The position numbers were made by a program, and so were the translations under genes. 64,000 bases of DNA from Toxoplasma gondii ME49. Its lineage: Eukaryota > Apicomplexa > Conoidasida > Eucoccidiorida > Sarcocystidae. This document shows positions 23,215 through 34,443 of this stretch, one piece after another; the first letter of the stretch is position 1; the number at the start of each line of letters is the position of its first letter. A model generated the notes under the pieces. It worked only from the letters and a program-made list of their open reading frames with translations. It was not told where the DNA came from and did no database searches. The stretch lies in NCBI RefSeq assembly GCF_000006565.2, contig NC_031477.1, forward strand, positions 4,243,137 to 4,307,136, read 5' to 3'.

Positions 23215-26200
23215 TCACCGCGCGTGTCTCTCTGGCGTCCGAGCGCCACAACCCTGCAAAGAACAGTCTGATCTGTTTTTCGATCTGCCCTCGGTGGAGC
23301 GCTGCATGCGCCTGCAGAGGACTACGTTTCCGTACTTTTCCAGGTAGAACGTCAGGGGCTCGATGCAGACGTCAAAGCTCTCGAGGTCAACGTAGTATCT
23401 GAGGAGGAACTCGGCCATTTCTTCGGGAGTTGCTGAACCCGCTTTTCGCATGCCTTCGCGGCCAATGATGTGGAGAAACGCGTTCGCCCAATGCACATCT
23501 TTCTTGTGTGGAGCGCAGAGTTGCTGAGTGCGAGAGGGCGCGTAGGGACCTTGATGCGAAAAATGGAGTCCGTGGAGCGAAGCCATAAGCAGAGACAGAA
23601 GCCGCAAATTGAGGGACGCCAGCCGATAGTAAATGCTCCTCAAAAGAGACACCAGTGCCGGAGACAGAGCCGGCGGTGCCTGGCAAGACGAACTGTGGGG
23701 TGGAACAGACTCTTGGGACGAAGATGCGTCGCCTTTGGACTGCTGTCGCCGATCAGGAGGCGCGGGAGTCTGCGGTGCAGCCGTCTCTGTCTCTCTGGGC
23801 TGAGCGGTTCGCCGGGGGAGCTGAGAGATACTTTTGAGGGAGAGGAGGAGAGAGGGATGCTTGGGAGGTCGCTTGCTCTCAGGCGGAAAGAAGGCGGAGG
23901 TCGAGAGCATCTGGTCAAGAATCGAGATGCGTTGGAACGGGTGCAGATTCGAGAGATGCAGTTTCAGCAGAGAGAGAAAGCGATCCTGGAGACGCTTGTA
24001 GAGACGCAGCCAGATGCACAGGGGGGCAGGGACCTCTGAGAGCACAGCAGGCGAAGACGAACGCGACGGAGAAGCAGACGGGAGAGGAGATGGAGAAGGC
24101 GGTGGGTGGCGAATCTCCCTTGCTGTCGAAGACGCGGGGATGACATCGAGGCCATCTGGAAGGCTCTGCGACCCTTGGACGCCCTCTCCAAGTTGTCGAA
24201 GAAGAAGATCGAGAGACTGCGGAGAGACCACGGAGAGTAGAAACGTGTCTATACACCGGACGGCGCCACTCAAGTCAGCGAGGTCGTCAGCACAGAAAGC
24301 GTCGAGAGGTAGCTTCTCAGTCAGAAAGGCGGCGATCTGGAAAACTGGACTGTCTGCAGGAGACGCATCGGAAGGAGGAACGGCAGACAACGTCGAAGTC
24401 GAGGACGAGACTGGGAAGCCGGACGACGGACCCAGAGTTGCATGCCGAGACGAAGAGAGGGGAGGAGAAGACGACAGAGGAGAGGAACAAGAGAGCGAGA
24501 GAGGCCGAGCTTTGCAGAAGAAGGTGAGAGCACGAAGGAGACTCTTCGTGTCGACTTTTTCGCCAGGTTGATGGAGAACGGAGGCCTGCAAGTTGCGCAA
24601 AGAAGAGGCAGAGAAACCGTTTTCCAGAGAGACGCCAGTCATGGCCAGCAACATACCACGAGAGCCGACCGAGAAGACAACTCAGTTCGTCGACGGAACT
24701 CGCGGTCCTGCAGACCAGATTATACGCGGCCGGAACATGACAAACGGGGAGAAAGAAGAAACCGTTTTTCTCCCTGCCCTCAGACACCCGCAGCAGGCGA
24801 AAGGCTATGCAAGCCGCATGGACACTGGCGACGGGCGGCTCTCTCTCTCGAGGGTAAACACAAGGCTTCGAAATGTCTCTCCCAGCAACGCTCAGAAAAC
24901 AACGCACTTTGGCGTCTTCGCTTCTCCCCTCCCGCCTCCCCTCCTTTCCTTTTGCTGAATCGCATTTTCACTTCCGTCTAGCCTCGTCCACTCCACCAGG
25001 AATTTCTTCTTCCTCCGCAGCCTGTGAAACTCAGCGAGCCTCTAAGTTGCGTCTTCGACGCGAAGTACATCAAGGTCTCACAGCACAACCACGACCTGCA
25101 CTCATCACATTAGATGGGGGCATTGCACAGACGATTCGTCAACCGGAACTGTACAACTCAAATCGAATGAACAGACAACCTCCGCTCTGTTCCGAGCCGC
25201 GCAAACGATGCGCGGCTCGGAGACAGCGAGTCGCAGGCGAGAGAAAGGGTGACGCAGAGCACTGTGTTCGTCTTTTCTTCTCTGCGGAAGAGCGAGCGGA
25301 GAAACTGCTAGACGTCGAACAGTAGAGAGCGTCCGGCGCGAAGTGACGAGACAAGTCGCCTGGCCTTCGGATGTGCGACACTCTGTCTTTTTGTCGCCAC
25401 CCACACGAAACAGGACCTGTTTTTGTAGCTCAGACTCGCGTCACACAGATGCAAGTAACTACCTTCAGGGCAGGCGTATGTACACCCGTTCAGAGTCTTT
25501 TTTTAAACGTAAAAGCTTGGCCGCCGACATCCGTTTCTGACTTCTTTGTTTCTCTGCACCCCTCTGCTGGAGGCTGCTGAACTCTCAGGCTGCTTTGCCG
25601 ACGCGGCAACACAGCCATCATCCCCACACACACATTTGAAATGAACGTTGCTCCCGTCGCCTGTCTCCGTCGCGTCACTAGGAGGGACCGTAGATGGCAC
25701 TGAAGCACGGAGGTTTCAGATGCGCGAGGCGCTGCAGCGTCTCGCCTGGATTTCAAATCAGACAGTTCTGGGTCACACATCCTCTCTTTCAAAAGAGACA
25801 CTTTCTCTGTTTTTTTTAAGTCGACTCTAGAGCGAAGCACTTGCCCTCATCGATGACAACTCCGGGGAAGACAGGGGCGAGCGCAAGTGGAGGCACAGCT
25901 GAAGCCGACTTCCAGGAGACAGTCGACTACCTCGAAGCGCCGCTGCACACCCATCGAACGATGCGAAATGAACGACGGACCAAGGCCAAGGCGTCTGGTG
26001 CGTTCTTCGCTCGAACTCCGAGATCAAGTCGTTGAACGCGGAAGCCAGCTGCTCGCGCGTCTGCCTCACCACCCGCGACGAGCGCTACACGAGGAACGCG
26101 ACACAAATGTTGTTGAGCTACCTCGGGGGAAGTGACGTAGGCGACAACAAGGTCTCCGGCGACGCGAACAAAGTCACTCGAAGGCTGGAAGTCACAGCTG

Positions 26201-26697
26201 GCCATGCCCTTGAGGCCGAGAGCGAGAATCGAGAAGCTGAGGCGGTCAGGTGCAGATTCTCCGCAAGCGAACTGCATCCGGTGCAGAGCCTCCAGGTGCT
26301 CTTCGATGGAGTCCGAAAGAAGCTGGAAAAACTGAGGAGGACGGCAATTTGTTCTCGCTGCAGACGAAGCAAGAGGCGACAGACAGGAGAGACGAAAGCG
26401 AGGAGCATGACAGGGAATGAAGCACACCACAAAACACAGGAAAGGAAACGAAACACTGACGGAAAAGACGGAAACGAGAGAAAGACAGGAAACAACCAGC
26501 AGAAAAAAAGTAAACAACGAAACACGAGGATGCAGGCAAATACACACACGTACGACTACAAGCATACACATATATGTACACATTTACACACACATGCCTG
26601 CACTTACATAACTGTGTAGTGAATTCACATATGTTCATAAATGCATAAATATAAATGCATATATATAAATGCATATATATAAATGCATATATATAAA

Positions 26698-26739
<42 letters not shown>

Positions 26740-29700
26740 TTAGTGTGTGTCAGGCCCTTGGTTCTCTCACAAGGAAACGAGGCATCTGCGTATGTCACCG
26801 CGTACAGGCATGACAGAAAAGGACAGCAGTGTACCCACGCAGAAGGATCGCGTTCTGTGTCGGTGGATTTGGACGCGGGAGACAGAAAACATCTCTCGAC
26901 GTTTCTTCTCCGTCAATCCACCAAGTTGCTGTTTCTTTTCAGTAAGAAGCCGCGATCTCTGTACTTTTTTTCATGCCCACTCTCCGCCTCGTAAACGTCT
27001 TGTTTCTGGCAGTACTTTACGCCTGCTTGCGTGCTATAGGCTTTGTGTCTCCCGTTCAGTTCAGCAAGTCCGCTGCGACGTACAGTATGAATTGAAGAAG
27101 AAGCAGGCATGCGTTGCAGTGAGGGCATCTTCCTTTTCCTTGACGAATCGTGGTGGGTGTTCTCCGCGTCGTAGCTTTCTGTTTTCTCCTTCTCCAACTG
27201 CCTCCTCTCCCTCAGCGTCGTTTGCCTTTGAGTCTGGACCATCTGCGAGTCCTTCTGTTTGTCCGTCTGCAGCAGTCTCAGTAGCTCTGGTTCGTTGACG
27301 AGAAGAAGAGCTCCGGCAGGCGCCCTCGCCGCCGCGACGGTTGCTCGCGACGAGGTGCTCAGCGATCGAGAGGAAGAGAGGATGGAAGCCGGGGAGGAAG
27401 CAAGAAGAGAAGTCTTCTGCAAGCAGCTGGAGAGAAGTGACGGAGAAGTGACGGTTGCGTCGTGCGAGAGTCGCAGCCAGTTCCTCCAGCAAACCGCGAT
27501 GCGCTGCATGCGGGAAGAGAGCTGAGACGCGTAGAAACCTGGAAACAAAAACAGGAAGGAAATCCGAGAGAAAAGAACGCAACTGAACCAGTGAAGAACC
27601 TAACAAAAAGACACAGAGAAGGCGTCACGATGTGGAGAGAGAAGACGGACTTGGTCCAAAACGCGACATGCCAATGAAGCAATGTCGCAGTGGAGTTCGC
27701 GGCCTTTCTTCTCCCCTCAATGACACGCGAACCAACAGAGACGCGACCTGTTCGTATTTCACCCTCTTCTTCGCTCTGACTCGCGCCTTCTGCAGTCCCA
27801 ACGAGGACCGAAATCCTGCGGGCGCTCCTGCTGTCCTCGCACCTGCCCTTTCGAGACGATCTGCCATCACTCCGGTAGCTCAAACGGCGCAAAAAACGCC
27901 CAGGGAGCCCCTCGACTCCCCCCCCCCCCAGAAACGCAGTCGAGAGGAACGAACCATGCATCTGCGAGAGACTCGCTGAATCTCGACTGTACACCCGACT
28001 TGCGCTGGTCTACCCCGCCCCCCTGACTGCACACAGTAGGCGAAGACTCCGCTTCACCCGCCTCTACCCTTGACAGATGATCTCCCTCAGGCGTTCCGCT
28101 GGCTGCAGGAAAAGTTGCTCCACTCCACGGAGCAGAATTCAAACTTTTCCTGACAGCTGTGAACATGCGCTCGTTGAGGCGTCCCCGTGTATCACTGTGG
28201 AGGTATTCAACCTCTAGAGGGAGCAGTCGGTCAACGCGGAAAACGAGTAGCGCAACGGCAGACGCGTTTCTGCGGAATCGGCTCCAGATCAAGAGAGGTG
28301 AATACCCGTCCTGCCCATTCGATCGTCGCTCTGAAGACAGGAGGACTCACGCCGTCAATTCGAGGCAACTCACGAAAACGTCTCTGACATAGTTCGTTTC
28401 CGTATACCGGGGATGCTCCAGAGACGTCAGCCTCAGTCCCCCGTGACTTTCCTGCTGGGTCCGCCTGCCAGTTCGACGGCCTTGTGTGTGAAGCGACTCC
28501 ACATCTGTCGACTTTGACGTTTCGCCATTTCGACCTTCGGTTCGAGTCCAACAGTCCTGTCTAGGCCATCCTGGTTTCCTTCTTCACTTTTCCCTCGCTC
28601 GACTTTCTTTCCTACTTTGGCTCCCCTTTAAAAAAAAGTGGACTTTCCTCCGCAACATTGCTCTGACCTGTGAAGAGCGACAGGGGAGAGGTTCCTCGCA
28701 GGATCCTGCTGAAGAACGTGGACGAGGAGAGCCTTGATGAGTTCGATGGGGACTTCCTGCTTGTCCTCGACGCCCTTGCCTGACTCGTACGTTGTGGCGA
28801 CCAGGTACGCTGCCTCCGCGGCTTCCCCCGCCTTCATCTGTGGAAGCAGAAGATAAGTTTCTTTCAACAGAGCCTCCCAGTCCTCTTCGCGTCCGCGGGC
28901 CGAGGGCGCCGAACGGGGTGCGCCTTCAGAGGGTGCGAGAGACGCCAGGAGAGAGTGAGGACGCAGTTCTGCGCTGGGCCGCCCTGAGGCATGCAGGCTG
29001 TTGTGCCACTGACAAAAAGAAAGCAAAGGGGAACAAGTGGAAGAAAAAGAAAAACTCAAGGCACACGGAGAGAGACGCCAGCGGAAGGTAAACGCTGCAG
29101 GCGTCGAACCGGCGGCAGAGAAATCAGGGAGGCGACAGCGAACGTTGAAGGTCACGAGCGAAACGACGAGGTCCATACTGAATAAGGACAGGCGAACGCG
29201 ATGCAACGAGAGGAAGCTCGAAAAGAGAGAAGGAGAATCTCGATAGAATGCGGTGTGCAGAGGGGAAAGAAGGGGAAAGAAGGGAAAGAAGGGAGAGAAG
29301 GAGACAGAGAGGCAGGAGCCTTGGAGACGGCTGGAGTTGCAGCCGAAACCTGTGGTGCTCTCTTCAACGGATCCTGCACACTGTGAGAGCGAAGCGAAAA
29401 AAAAATCGAAAGAGGTAAAGAGCATCCGTGGAAGGAAGCACAGCGGGGGCGGAAGGGGGGGGCTGTATCGAGGTGAAGAAGAGTAGAACAGCGACGAGTG
29501 CAGGGTGTACCCGTCGGAGTCTTTTGGAGGATTGTTGAGGGAACTGTTTCATGTGGAATTGACGAAAACCCTGTCTACGCCGTACGTACAGCAGGAGATC
29601 CAGGAGGCTCGTCCTTTTCATTGGGTTTCGCGGAAATGAAACACTCTGACACTTGGTTCACATTTTTTTTGTGACGCTGTCTTCCATCGGTTTAACGCTC

Positions 29701-30379
29701 CTTCGAGATGCCCGTCCAGTTAGGAGCAACAGAAAGTAAAGGTCTCCATGTGCGTCTCAGACACGAGCACCCTACCTTTCGCTTGACAGTCTACAGAGAC
29801 AAGTTTACAATTTACCTTTAGACGAAGAAGAAGTCCAGCAACGCCTCGAGCGGTGCGCGGTGTTTCGCGAGAGTCGATTGCGGCGAGGTTCCGAAGACGA
29901 GAAGTCGCAAGCAATCGAAGAGAAAGACGTCCAGGAAGTCCCCGCATGGAGCCGTCTTTTCCATCCGAAAACGGCGGAGCAGACCGGAGACCCCAAAGCT
30001 GCCAAGACCGAGTCGACGCGGTGTACGAACGCCCGGTGTGGGGGTCGGCCGGCGTCGCTTGCAGCCGAGTTTCTGCAGCTGGTTCCCTCGCTTCGCCGGG
30101 AAACCGAGAGAAGCTGTGTCTCTGACAAGCGAGGAAAGCATTTCTTGGAAGCTGAGGAGGCAGGAGAGGCACAGACGACGAAGAACGAGAGGCGAGGGAA
30201 GGAAGCGACGATTTACAAAATGAGCTGGAGACCGCAGCAAGAGGGCAAATGAGAGAAGGCCGAGACAGGCAAGAAGCAGGAACCAGAGAGAACGCGGGAA
30301 GGACTCTCTGTGGACTCCTCATTTTCCGAAAACCATGAGAAACACCGCAAGTACAGCATCGTCTTGTTTCGAGACTCAT
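23215..30379 (-). CDS. Large helical protein, possibly organellar
   Basis: Minus-strand gene read from the ATG at 30379. Exons supported by splice sites are 30379-29816, 29008-28668, 28281-28129, 27538-27084, 26357-26122, 26060-25931 and 24585-23215. The first six join in phase; the link between 25931 and 24585 is unresolved and needs at least one more exon. The first 70 residues are poor in acids and rich in Arg, Ser, Leu and Pro, as in mitochondrial or apicoplast presequences. The body has short amphipathic helices (LLEELAATLARRNRHFSVTS, FFQLLSDSIEEHLEALHRMQ, EQLASAFNDLISEFERR). The last exon encodes 456 residues with a Ser/Pro-rich middle. This resembles the helical-repeat RNA-binding proteins (RAP/HPR types) that coccidia send to organelles. 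However, I do not see a RAP domain, so that is only a suggestion. The junction 26122/26060 would be a 61-base intron, unusually short. Confidence 0.65.
26632..26738. repeat. TA tract with 14-mer tandem repeat
   Basis: Four exact copies of ATAAATGCATATAT at 26651-26706 followed by a TA run. It lies in an intron of the minus-strand gene. Confidence 0.9.
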
Positions 30380-30748
30380 TTCAAAAAGAATGGACTCCTC
30401 AAACAGCGAGGGCGAATCGAGAGCGACTCAGGGCGCCGAAGCGACAGAGAGAGAGGAGCTCTTTGGAGAGCCCAGGAAAAAAATGAGGGAGAAAATATTT
30501 CTCGCCTCTCGCTCTAACCTCCGACGTTCGTCCGACACAGCGCTGGCCTGTTAATCCTCGACCGAAGCGACAGAGAGACTCGAGAAATCGAAGTCCCTGC
30601 GCCTGAAGTTGTCGAGGAAATGTCGCAATTTCAGAGAAACGAGTGACCGCGAGGTTTCGAGACAGCTGACGAGAAGCCGGGAGAGCGACGAACCGTTGAA
30701 AACGAAACTGGAACAGCGCAATCGACGCTGGATGAAAAGCAGGTGGCG

Positions 30749-32986
30749 ATGTGGACAGTGTCGAGACGAATCAGTGACTCGAAAAACCTGTCGAGTGTCT
30801 TTTCGATGACGGTTTCTGCTTCTCTGTTGACGCAGGCCTCCCGTGAAATCCGCGAGTCTCTTCTTTCTCTATCGTACGCTTGAGACCTTTTTTCTCGTCT
30901 TTCGACGCATGCAAAGCCTTCTTCTCTAACCACAGCCGCGCCGCCTGCGACCCTGATGATTCTCGAGGATTCGAGTTTTTCCAATGGCCCGAGGGTCCCT
31001 TTCACTTGCATCGCTTCAAGACCGTCTGCAGAAGAAGACGCAAAAGCTGACATCCGACGAAAAGGTGAAAGCACCCTCATCAGACGAGGGAGGCGCGTCG
31101 TGAGAAGGTCTGTGTCTCCGTGCTCGCCATCTCGGGCATGGCTCTTCTCGTGTCTCCCACTGTAGTTTTTTAATTCTGTACACGTCCATACGGGTCTATT
31201 TTACTCTCACTTATGTCTATATGTTTACACCTCTTTACGTACCTTCATATGTAAGTTTATAGATGCATGTCAACACATCACTGACAGTTCGACTATCTCC
31301 GATTTTCAGCTCTTGGGCGCGTTTCTGGCGACTTCAATCGGATGGACGCGCGTAGAACGTCCCCGATGCGCCATAACATTACTGTCGCAGGATTTCAAAG
31401 TCCTACACGTTTCGTTGCAGACGCCTTTCTTCCGTCACGTGAGTCTGAGAGTCACCCTCCTCCTGTCCGCCCCGGTCTTTCTGCTCATCCAGGAAGTTGT
31501 TAAGCGATGAGAAGCTCCTGCAACTTTGTAGAAAGTCATTTTATGCGCAGTGGCAGACAATTAAGATTGTTTTAGTGAAGTGTTCCCACCGTTGCATTTC
31601 AATTTCTCCACATGCAGAGGGAGTCTCTACTACTGCAGTCAGATGCTACCAGTTCAAATCGCCTCGAGGCGTGCCGAATCTGGACTTCCTGCCGGTTGAG
31701 GTTTCTCTACCACATTTTGCGATGNNNNNNNNNNNNNNNNNNNNNNNNNNNNNNNNNNNNNNNNNNNNNNNNNNNNNNNNNNNNNNNNNNNNNNNNNNNN
31801 NNNNNNNNNNNNNNNNNNNNNNNNNNNNNNNNNNNNNNNNNNNNNNNNNNNNNNNNNNNNNNNNNNNNNNNNNNNNNNNNNNNNNNNNNNNNNNNNNNNN
31901 NNNNNNNNNNNNNNNNNNNNNNNNNNNNNNNNNNNNNNNNNNNNNNNNNNNNNNNNNNNNNNNNNNNNNNNNNNNNNNNNNNNNNNNNNNNNNNNNNNNN
32001 NNNNNNNNNNNNNNNNNNNNNNNNNNNNNNNNNNNNNNNNNNNNNNNNNNNNNNNNNNNNNNNNNNNNNNNNNNNNNNNNNNNNNNNNNNNNNNNNNNNN
32101 NNNNNNNNNNNNNNNNNNNNNNNNNNNNNNNNNNNNNNNNNNNNNNNNNNNNNNNNNNNNNNNNNNNNNNNNNNNNNNNNNNNNNNNNNNNNNNNNNNNN
32201 NNNNNNNNNNNNNNNNNNNNNNNNNNNNNNNNNNNNNNNNNNNNNNNNNNNNNNNNNNNNNNNNNNNNNNNNNNNNNNNNNNNNNNNNNNNNNNNNNNNN
32301 NNNNNNNNNNNNNNNNNNNNNNNNNNNNNNNNNNNNNNNNNNNNNNNNNNNNNNNNNNNNNNNNNNNNNNNNNNNNNNNNNNNNNNNNNNNNNNNNNNNN
32401 NNNNNNNNNNNNNNNNNNNNNNNNNNNNNNNNNNNNNNNNNNNNNNNNNNNNNNNNNNNNNNNNNNNNNNNNNNNNNNNNNNNNNNNNNNNNNNNNNNNN
32501 NNNNNNNNNNNNNNNNNNNNNNNNNNNNNNNNNNNNNNNNNNNNNNNNNNNNNNNNNNNNNNNNNNNNNNNNNAACTACTGCAAAGGAACATCTTTGCTC
32601 CCTCCCTTTCTCTTTGTATGAAGATGAAGAGTGTTTTGCTTTTATTCAAAGCGAGAGAACGAAGACAGGCCGTTTCCAGCGCCTTCGTGCTCTCGCTCCG
32701 ACTACGAAGGAGAAAAGGCTTTGCTCCGGTTTCGTGCCTATTTCTCAGGCTCGAATGAAGCTGAGGAAAAAAAACGCCTCTCCGAATCGCGAGAAACTGA
32801 GAAGGCGAGCGAGGCAGCGCGTTCTTCTGGACAAGTCTGAGCCTGATGACAGGGAACAAGGTGGATCCGGACAGGGAAGGACCCAACCGGAGACACAGGG
32901 GCGGAGGAGAGGAACTGAAAGAATTGCGTTCTCTTGTGGCGAAGAAGCGCGTGCGCAAACATAAGAAGGAGAAGAACCAGGAATGA
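30749..32986 (+). CDS. Duplicated unknown gene, unit 1 (gapped)
   Basis: Exons in phase: exon a ending at 30842, exon b 30936-31064, exon c 31310-31438, exon d from 31639 into the assembly gap at 31725, then a last part from about 32749 to the stop at 32984-32986. Exons b and c are each 129 bases and every junction is phase 1. Readable protein includes MILEDSSFSNGPRVPFTCIA, GDFNRMDARRTSPMRHNITV and CYQFKSPRGVPNLDFLPVEV. The tail is very basic (KKRVRKHKKEKNQE), like a nuclear or nucleolar signal. I do not recognise the family. The start is uncertain: the frame entering exon a has a TGA at 30644, and the first later ATG is 30749. Upstream, frame 30390-30552 opens with ATG but ends in a stop. 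The 5' end may therefore be broken or lie in unseen exons. Indels near 32826-32865 also disturb the last exon. Confidence 0.5.
31725..32573. other. Assembly gap (849 N)
   Basis: A run of N inside exon d or the following intron of the unit 1 gene. The missing sequence probably holds coding exons, since frame is open on the left side. Confidence 0.99.
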
Positions 32987-33014
32987 GTAAAATGTAGAGT
33001 AAATTGGAGAAGAG

Positions 33015-33019
33015 AAAAA
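33015..33019 (-). terminator. Pol III terminator of tRNA-Leu copy 1
   Basis: Five T residues on the minus strand, starting three bases after the tRNA 3' end: a standard RNA polymerase III stop. Confidence 0.75.
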
Positions 33020-33021
33020 GA

Positions 33022-33101
33022 TGACAGAAGTGGGGTTCGAACCCACGCCCTTTCGGACTGCGGCCTTAACGCAGCGCCTTAGACCACTCGGCCATTCTGC
33101 C
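33022..33101 (-). tRNA. tRNA-Leu (AAG), copy 1
   Basis: Read on the minus strand the 80 bases fold as a type II (long variable arm) tRNA. The acceptor stem GGCAGAA pairs with TTCTGTC. The D region has the GGCCGAGTGGTC A-box. The anticodon stem CTGCG/CGCAG closes a TTAAGGC loop with anticodon AAG, which reads CTT leucine codons. The T arm contains the GGTTCGAACC B-box. No intron is present and CCA is not encoded. Copy 2 at 34444-34523 is identical. Confidence 0.95.
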
Positions 33102-33200
33102 GACAGCGCCCACCGGACAAGTTGCCTGTACACCCTGTTTCCATTTTTCCATTTTCTCTCAACAGCTCACAGCTCCTTTGCTGTTTTTTCCCTTGTCAGT

Positions 33201-33392
33201 GTGAGCCTTCTCCGCTGGAGGCCTGCTTGCGATTCGCATACAAACTCCAGTTTGATAGGCACCCCCCGGGCAACGCCGGAGACTCGCGCGCCGAGACCAC
33301 CAACGCCCGCGCCGTCTCCGCTCGCTGTGGCTGCCTAAGCGTCTCTCTCGGACTTCAATCGTTGTCCTCTCTCTCTCTCTCTCTCTCTGCAG
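33201..33392 (+). other. Predicted leader intron (junction copy)
   Basis: Begins with a GTGAGC donor and ends with a long CT run plus TGCAG directly before ATGGCCATGTGG. The same intron, two bases shorter, lies at 34623-34812. An open frame runs through it, but the ATG immediately after the acceptor fits a 5'UTR intron better than a coding exon. Confidence 0.5.
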
Positions 33393-34408
33393 ATGGCCAT
33401 GTGGATAGAGTCGACACGAATCAGTGACTGGAAAAACCTGTCGAGTGTGTTTTCGATGACGGTTTCTCCTTCTCTGTTGACGCACGCCTCGCGTGAGTCT
33501 CGCAAGAGTCTTCTTTCTCCATCGTACACTTGAGACCTTTTTCCTCATCTTTTGTCACATGCAAAGCCTTCTTCTCTAACCACAGCCGCGCCGGCTGCGA
33601 CCCTGATGATTCTCGAGGATTCGAGTTTTTCCAATGGCCCGAGGGTCCCTTTCACTTGCATCGCTTCAAGACCGTCTGCAGAAGAAGACGCAAAAGCTGA
33701 CATCCGACGAAAAGGTGAAAGCACCCTCATCAGACGAGGGAGGCGCGTCGTGAGAAGGTCTGTGTCTCCGTGCTCGCCATCTCGGGCATGGCTCTTCTCG
33801 TGTCTCCCACTGTAGTTTTTTAATTCTGTACACGTCCATACGGGTCTATTTTACTCTCACTTATGTCTATATGTTTACACCTCTTTACGTACCTTCATAT
33901 GTAAGTTTATAGATGCATGTCAGCACATCACTGACAGTTCGACTATCTCCGATTTTCAGCTCTTGGGCGCGTTTCTGGCGACTTCAATCGGATGGACGCG
34001 CGTAGAACGTCCCCGATGCGCCATAACATTACTGTCGCAGGATTTCAAAGTCCTACACGTTTCGTTGCAGACGCCTTTCTTCCGTCACGTGAGTCTGAGA
34101 GTCACCCTCCTCCTGTCCGCCCCGGTCTTTCTGCTCATCCAGGAAGTTGTTAAGCGATGAGAAGCTCCTGCAACTTTGTAGAAAGTCATTTTATGCGCAG
34201 TGGCAGACAATTAAGAATGTTTTAGTGAANNNNNNNNNNNNNNNNNNNNTTCTGGACAGTCTGAGCCTGATGACGGGAACAGGTGGATCCGGACAGGGAA
34301 GGACCCAACCGGAGACACAGGGGCGGAGGAGAGGAACTGAAAGAATTGCGTTCTCTTGTGGCGAAGAAGCGCGTGCGCAAACATAAGAAGGAGAAGAACC
34401 AGGAATGA
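33393..34408 (+). CDS. Duplicated unknown gene, unit 2 (chimeric start)
   Basis: Exon a runs from ATG 33393 to 33492 (donor GTGAGT). Exon b is 33586-33714 and exon c 33960-34088; all are in phase and match the unit 1 exons at an offset of 2,650. The first residues MAMWIESTRISDWKNL differ from unit 1 (VAMWTVSRRISDSKNL), and here the ATG follows a clean acceptor, giving a better start than unit 1 has. Twenty N replace the segment that holds exon d and the gap in unit 1, so the copy is incomplete as assembled. The basic tail and stop are present at 34406-34408. Three single-base differences from unit 1 just after the N run (34250-34290) shift the frame and may be low-quality contig-end sequence. 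It may be a functional chimera, a truncated pseudogene or partly an assembly artefact. Family unknown. Confidence 0.45.
34230..34249. other. Assembly gap (20 N)
   Basis: A short run of N of probably arbitrary length joining two contig ends within unit 2. Confidence 0.97.
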
Positions 34409-34436
34409 GTAAAATGTAGAGTAAATTGGAGAAGAG

Positions 34437-34441
34437 AAAAA
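34437..34441 (-). terminator. Pol III terminator of tRNA-Leu copy 2
   Basis: The same five-T stop as in copy 1, on the minus strand. Confidence 0.75.
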
Positions 34442-34443
34442 GA

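Larger units (their letters stand above)
30751..33400 (+). repeat. Tandem duplication, unit 1
   Basis: Unit 1 spans from the GATGTGGACAG word near 30750 to the matching word at 33400 and includes 849 N. Positions 30761-31579 match 33411-34229 at a constant offset of 2,650. Positions 32866-33390 match about 34286-34810. Each unit carries the unknown gene, a tRNA-Leu and a leader intron. Confidence 0.85.

Noticed and set aside
31497..32964. Long ORFs running through the N gap
   Set aside because: The run of N is read as open. Only the flanking real bases carry information.
33021..33338. Plus-strand ORF starting MTEVGFEPT
   Set aside because: Its first 27 codons are the antisense of the tRNA-Leu gene, a well-known false ORF pattern, and it repeats exactly in copy 2.
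33198..33350. Protein-like frame CEPSPLEACLRFAYKLQ before exon a in both units
   Set aside because: It lies wholly inside a segment bounded by a GTGAGC donor and a CT-rich TGCAG acceptor directly before an ATG, so a leader intron is the simpler reading. Some doubt remains.
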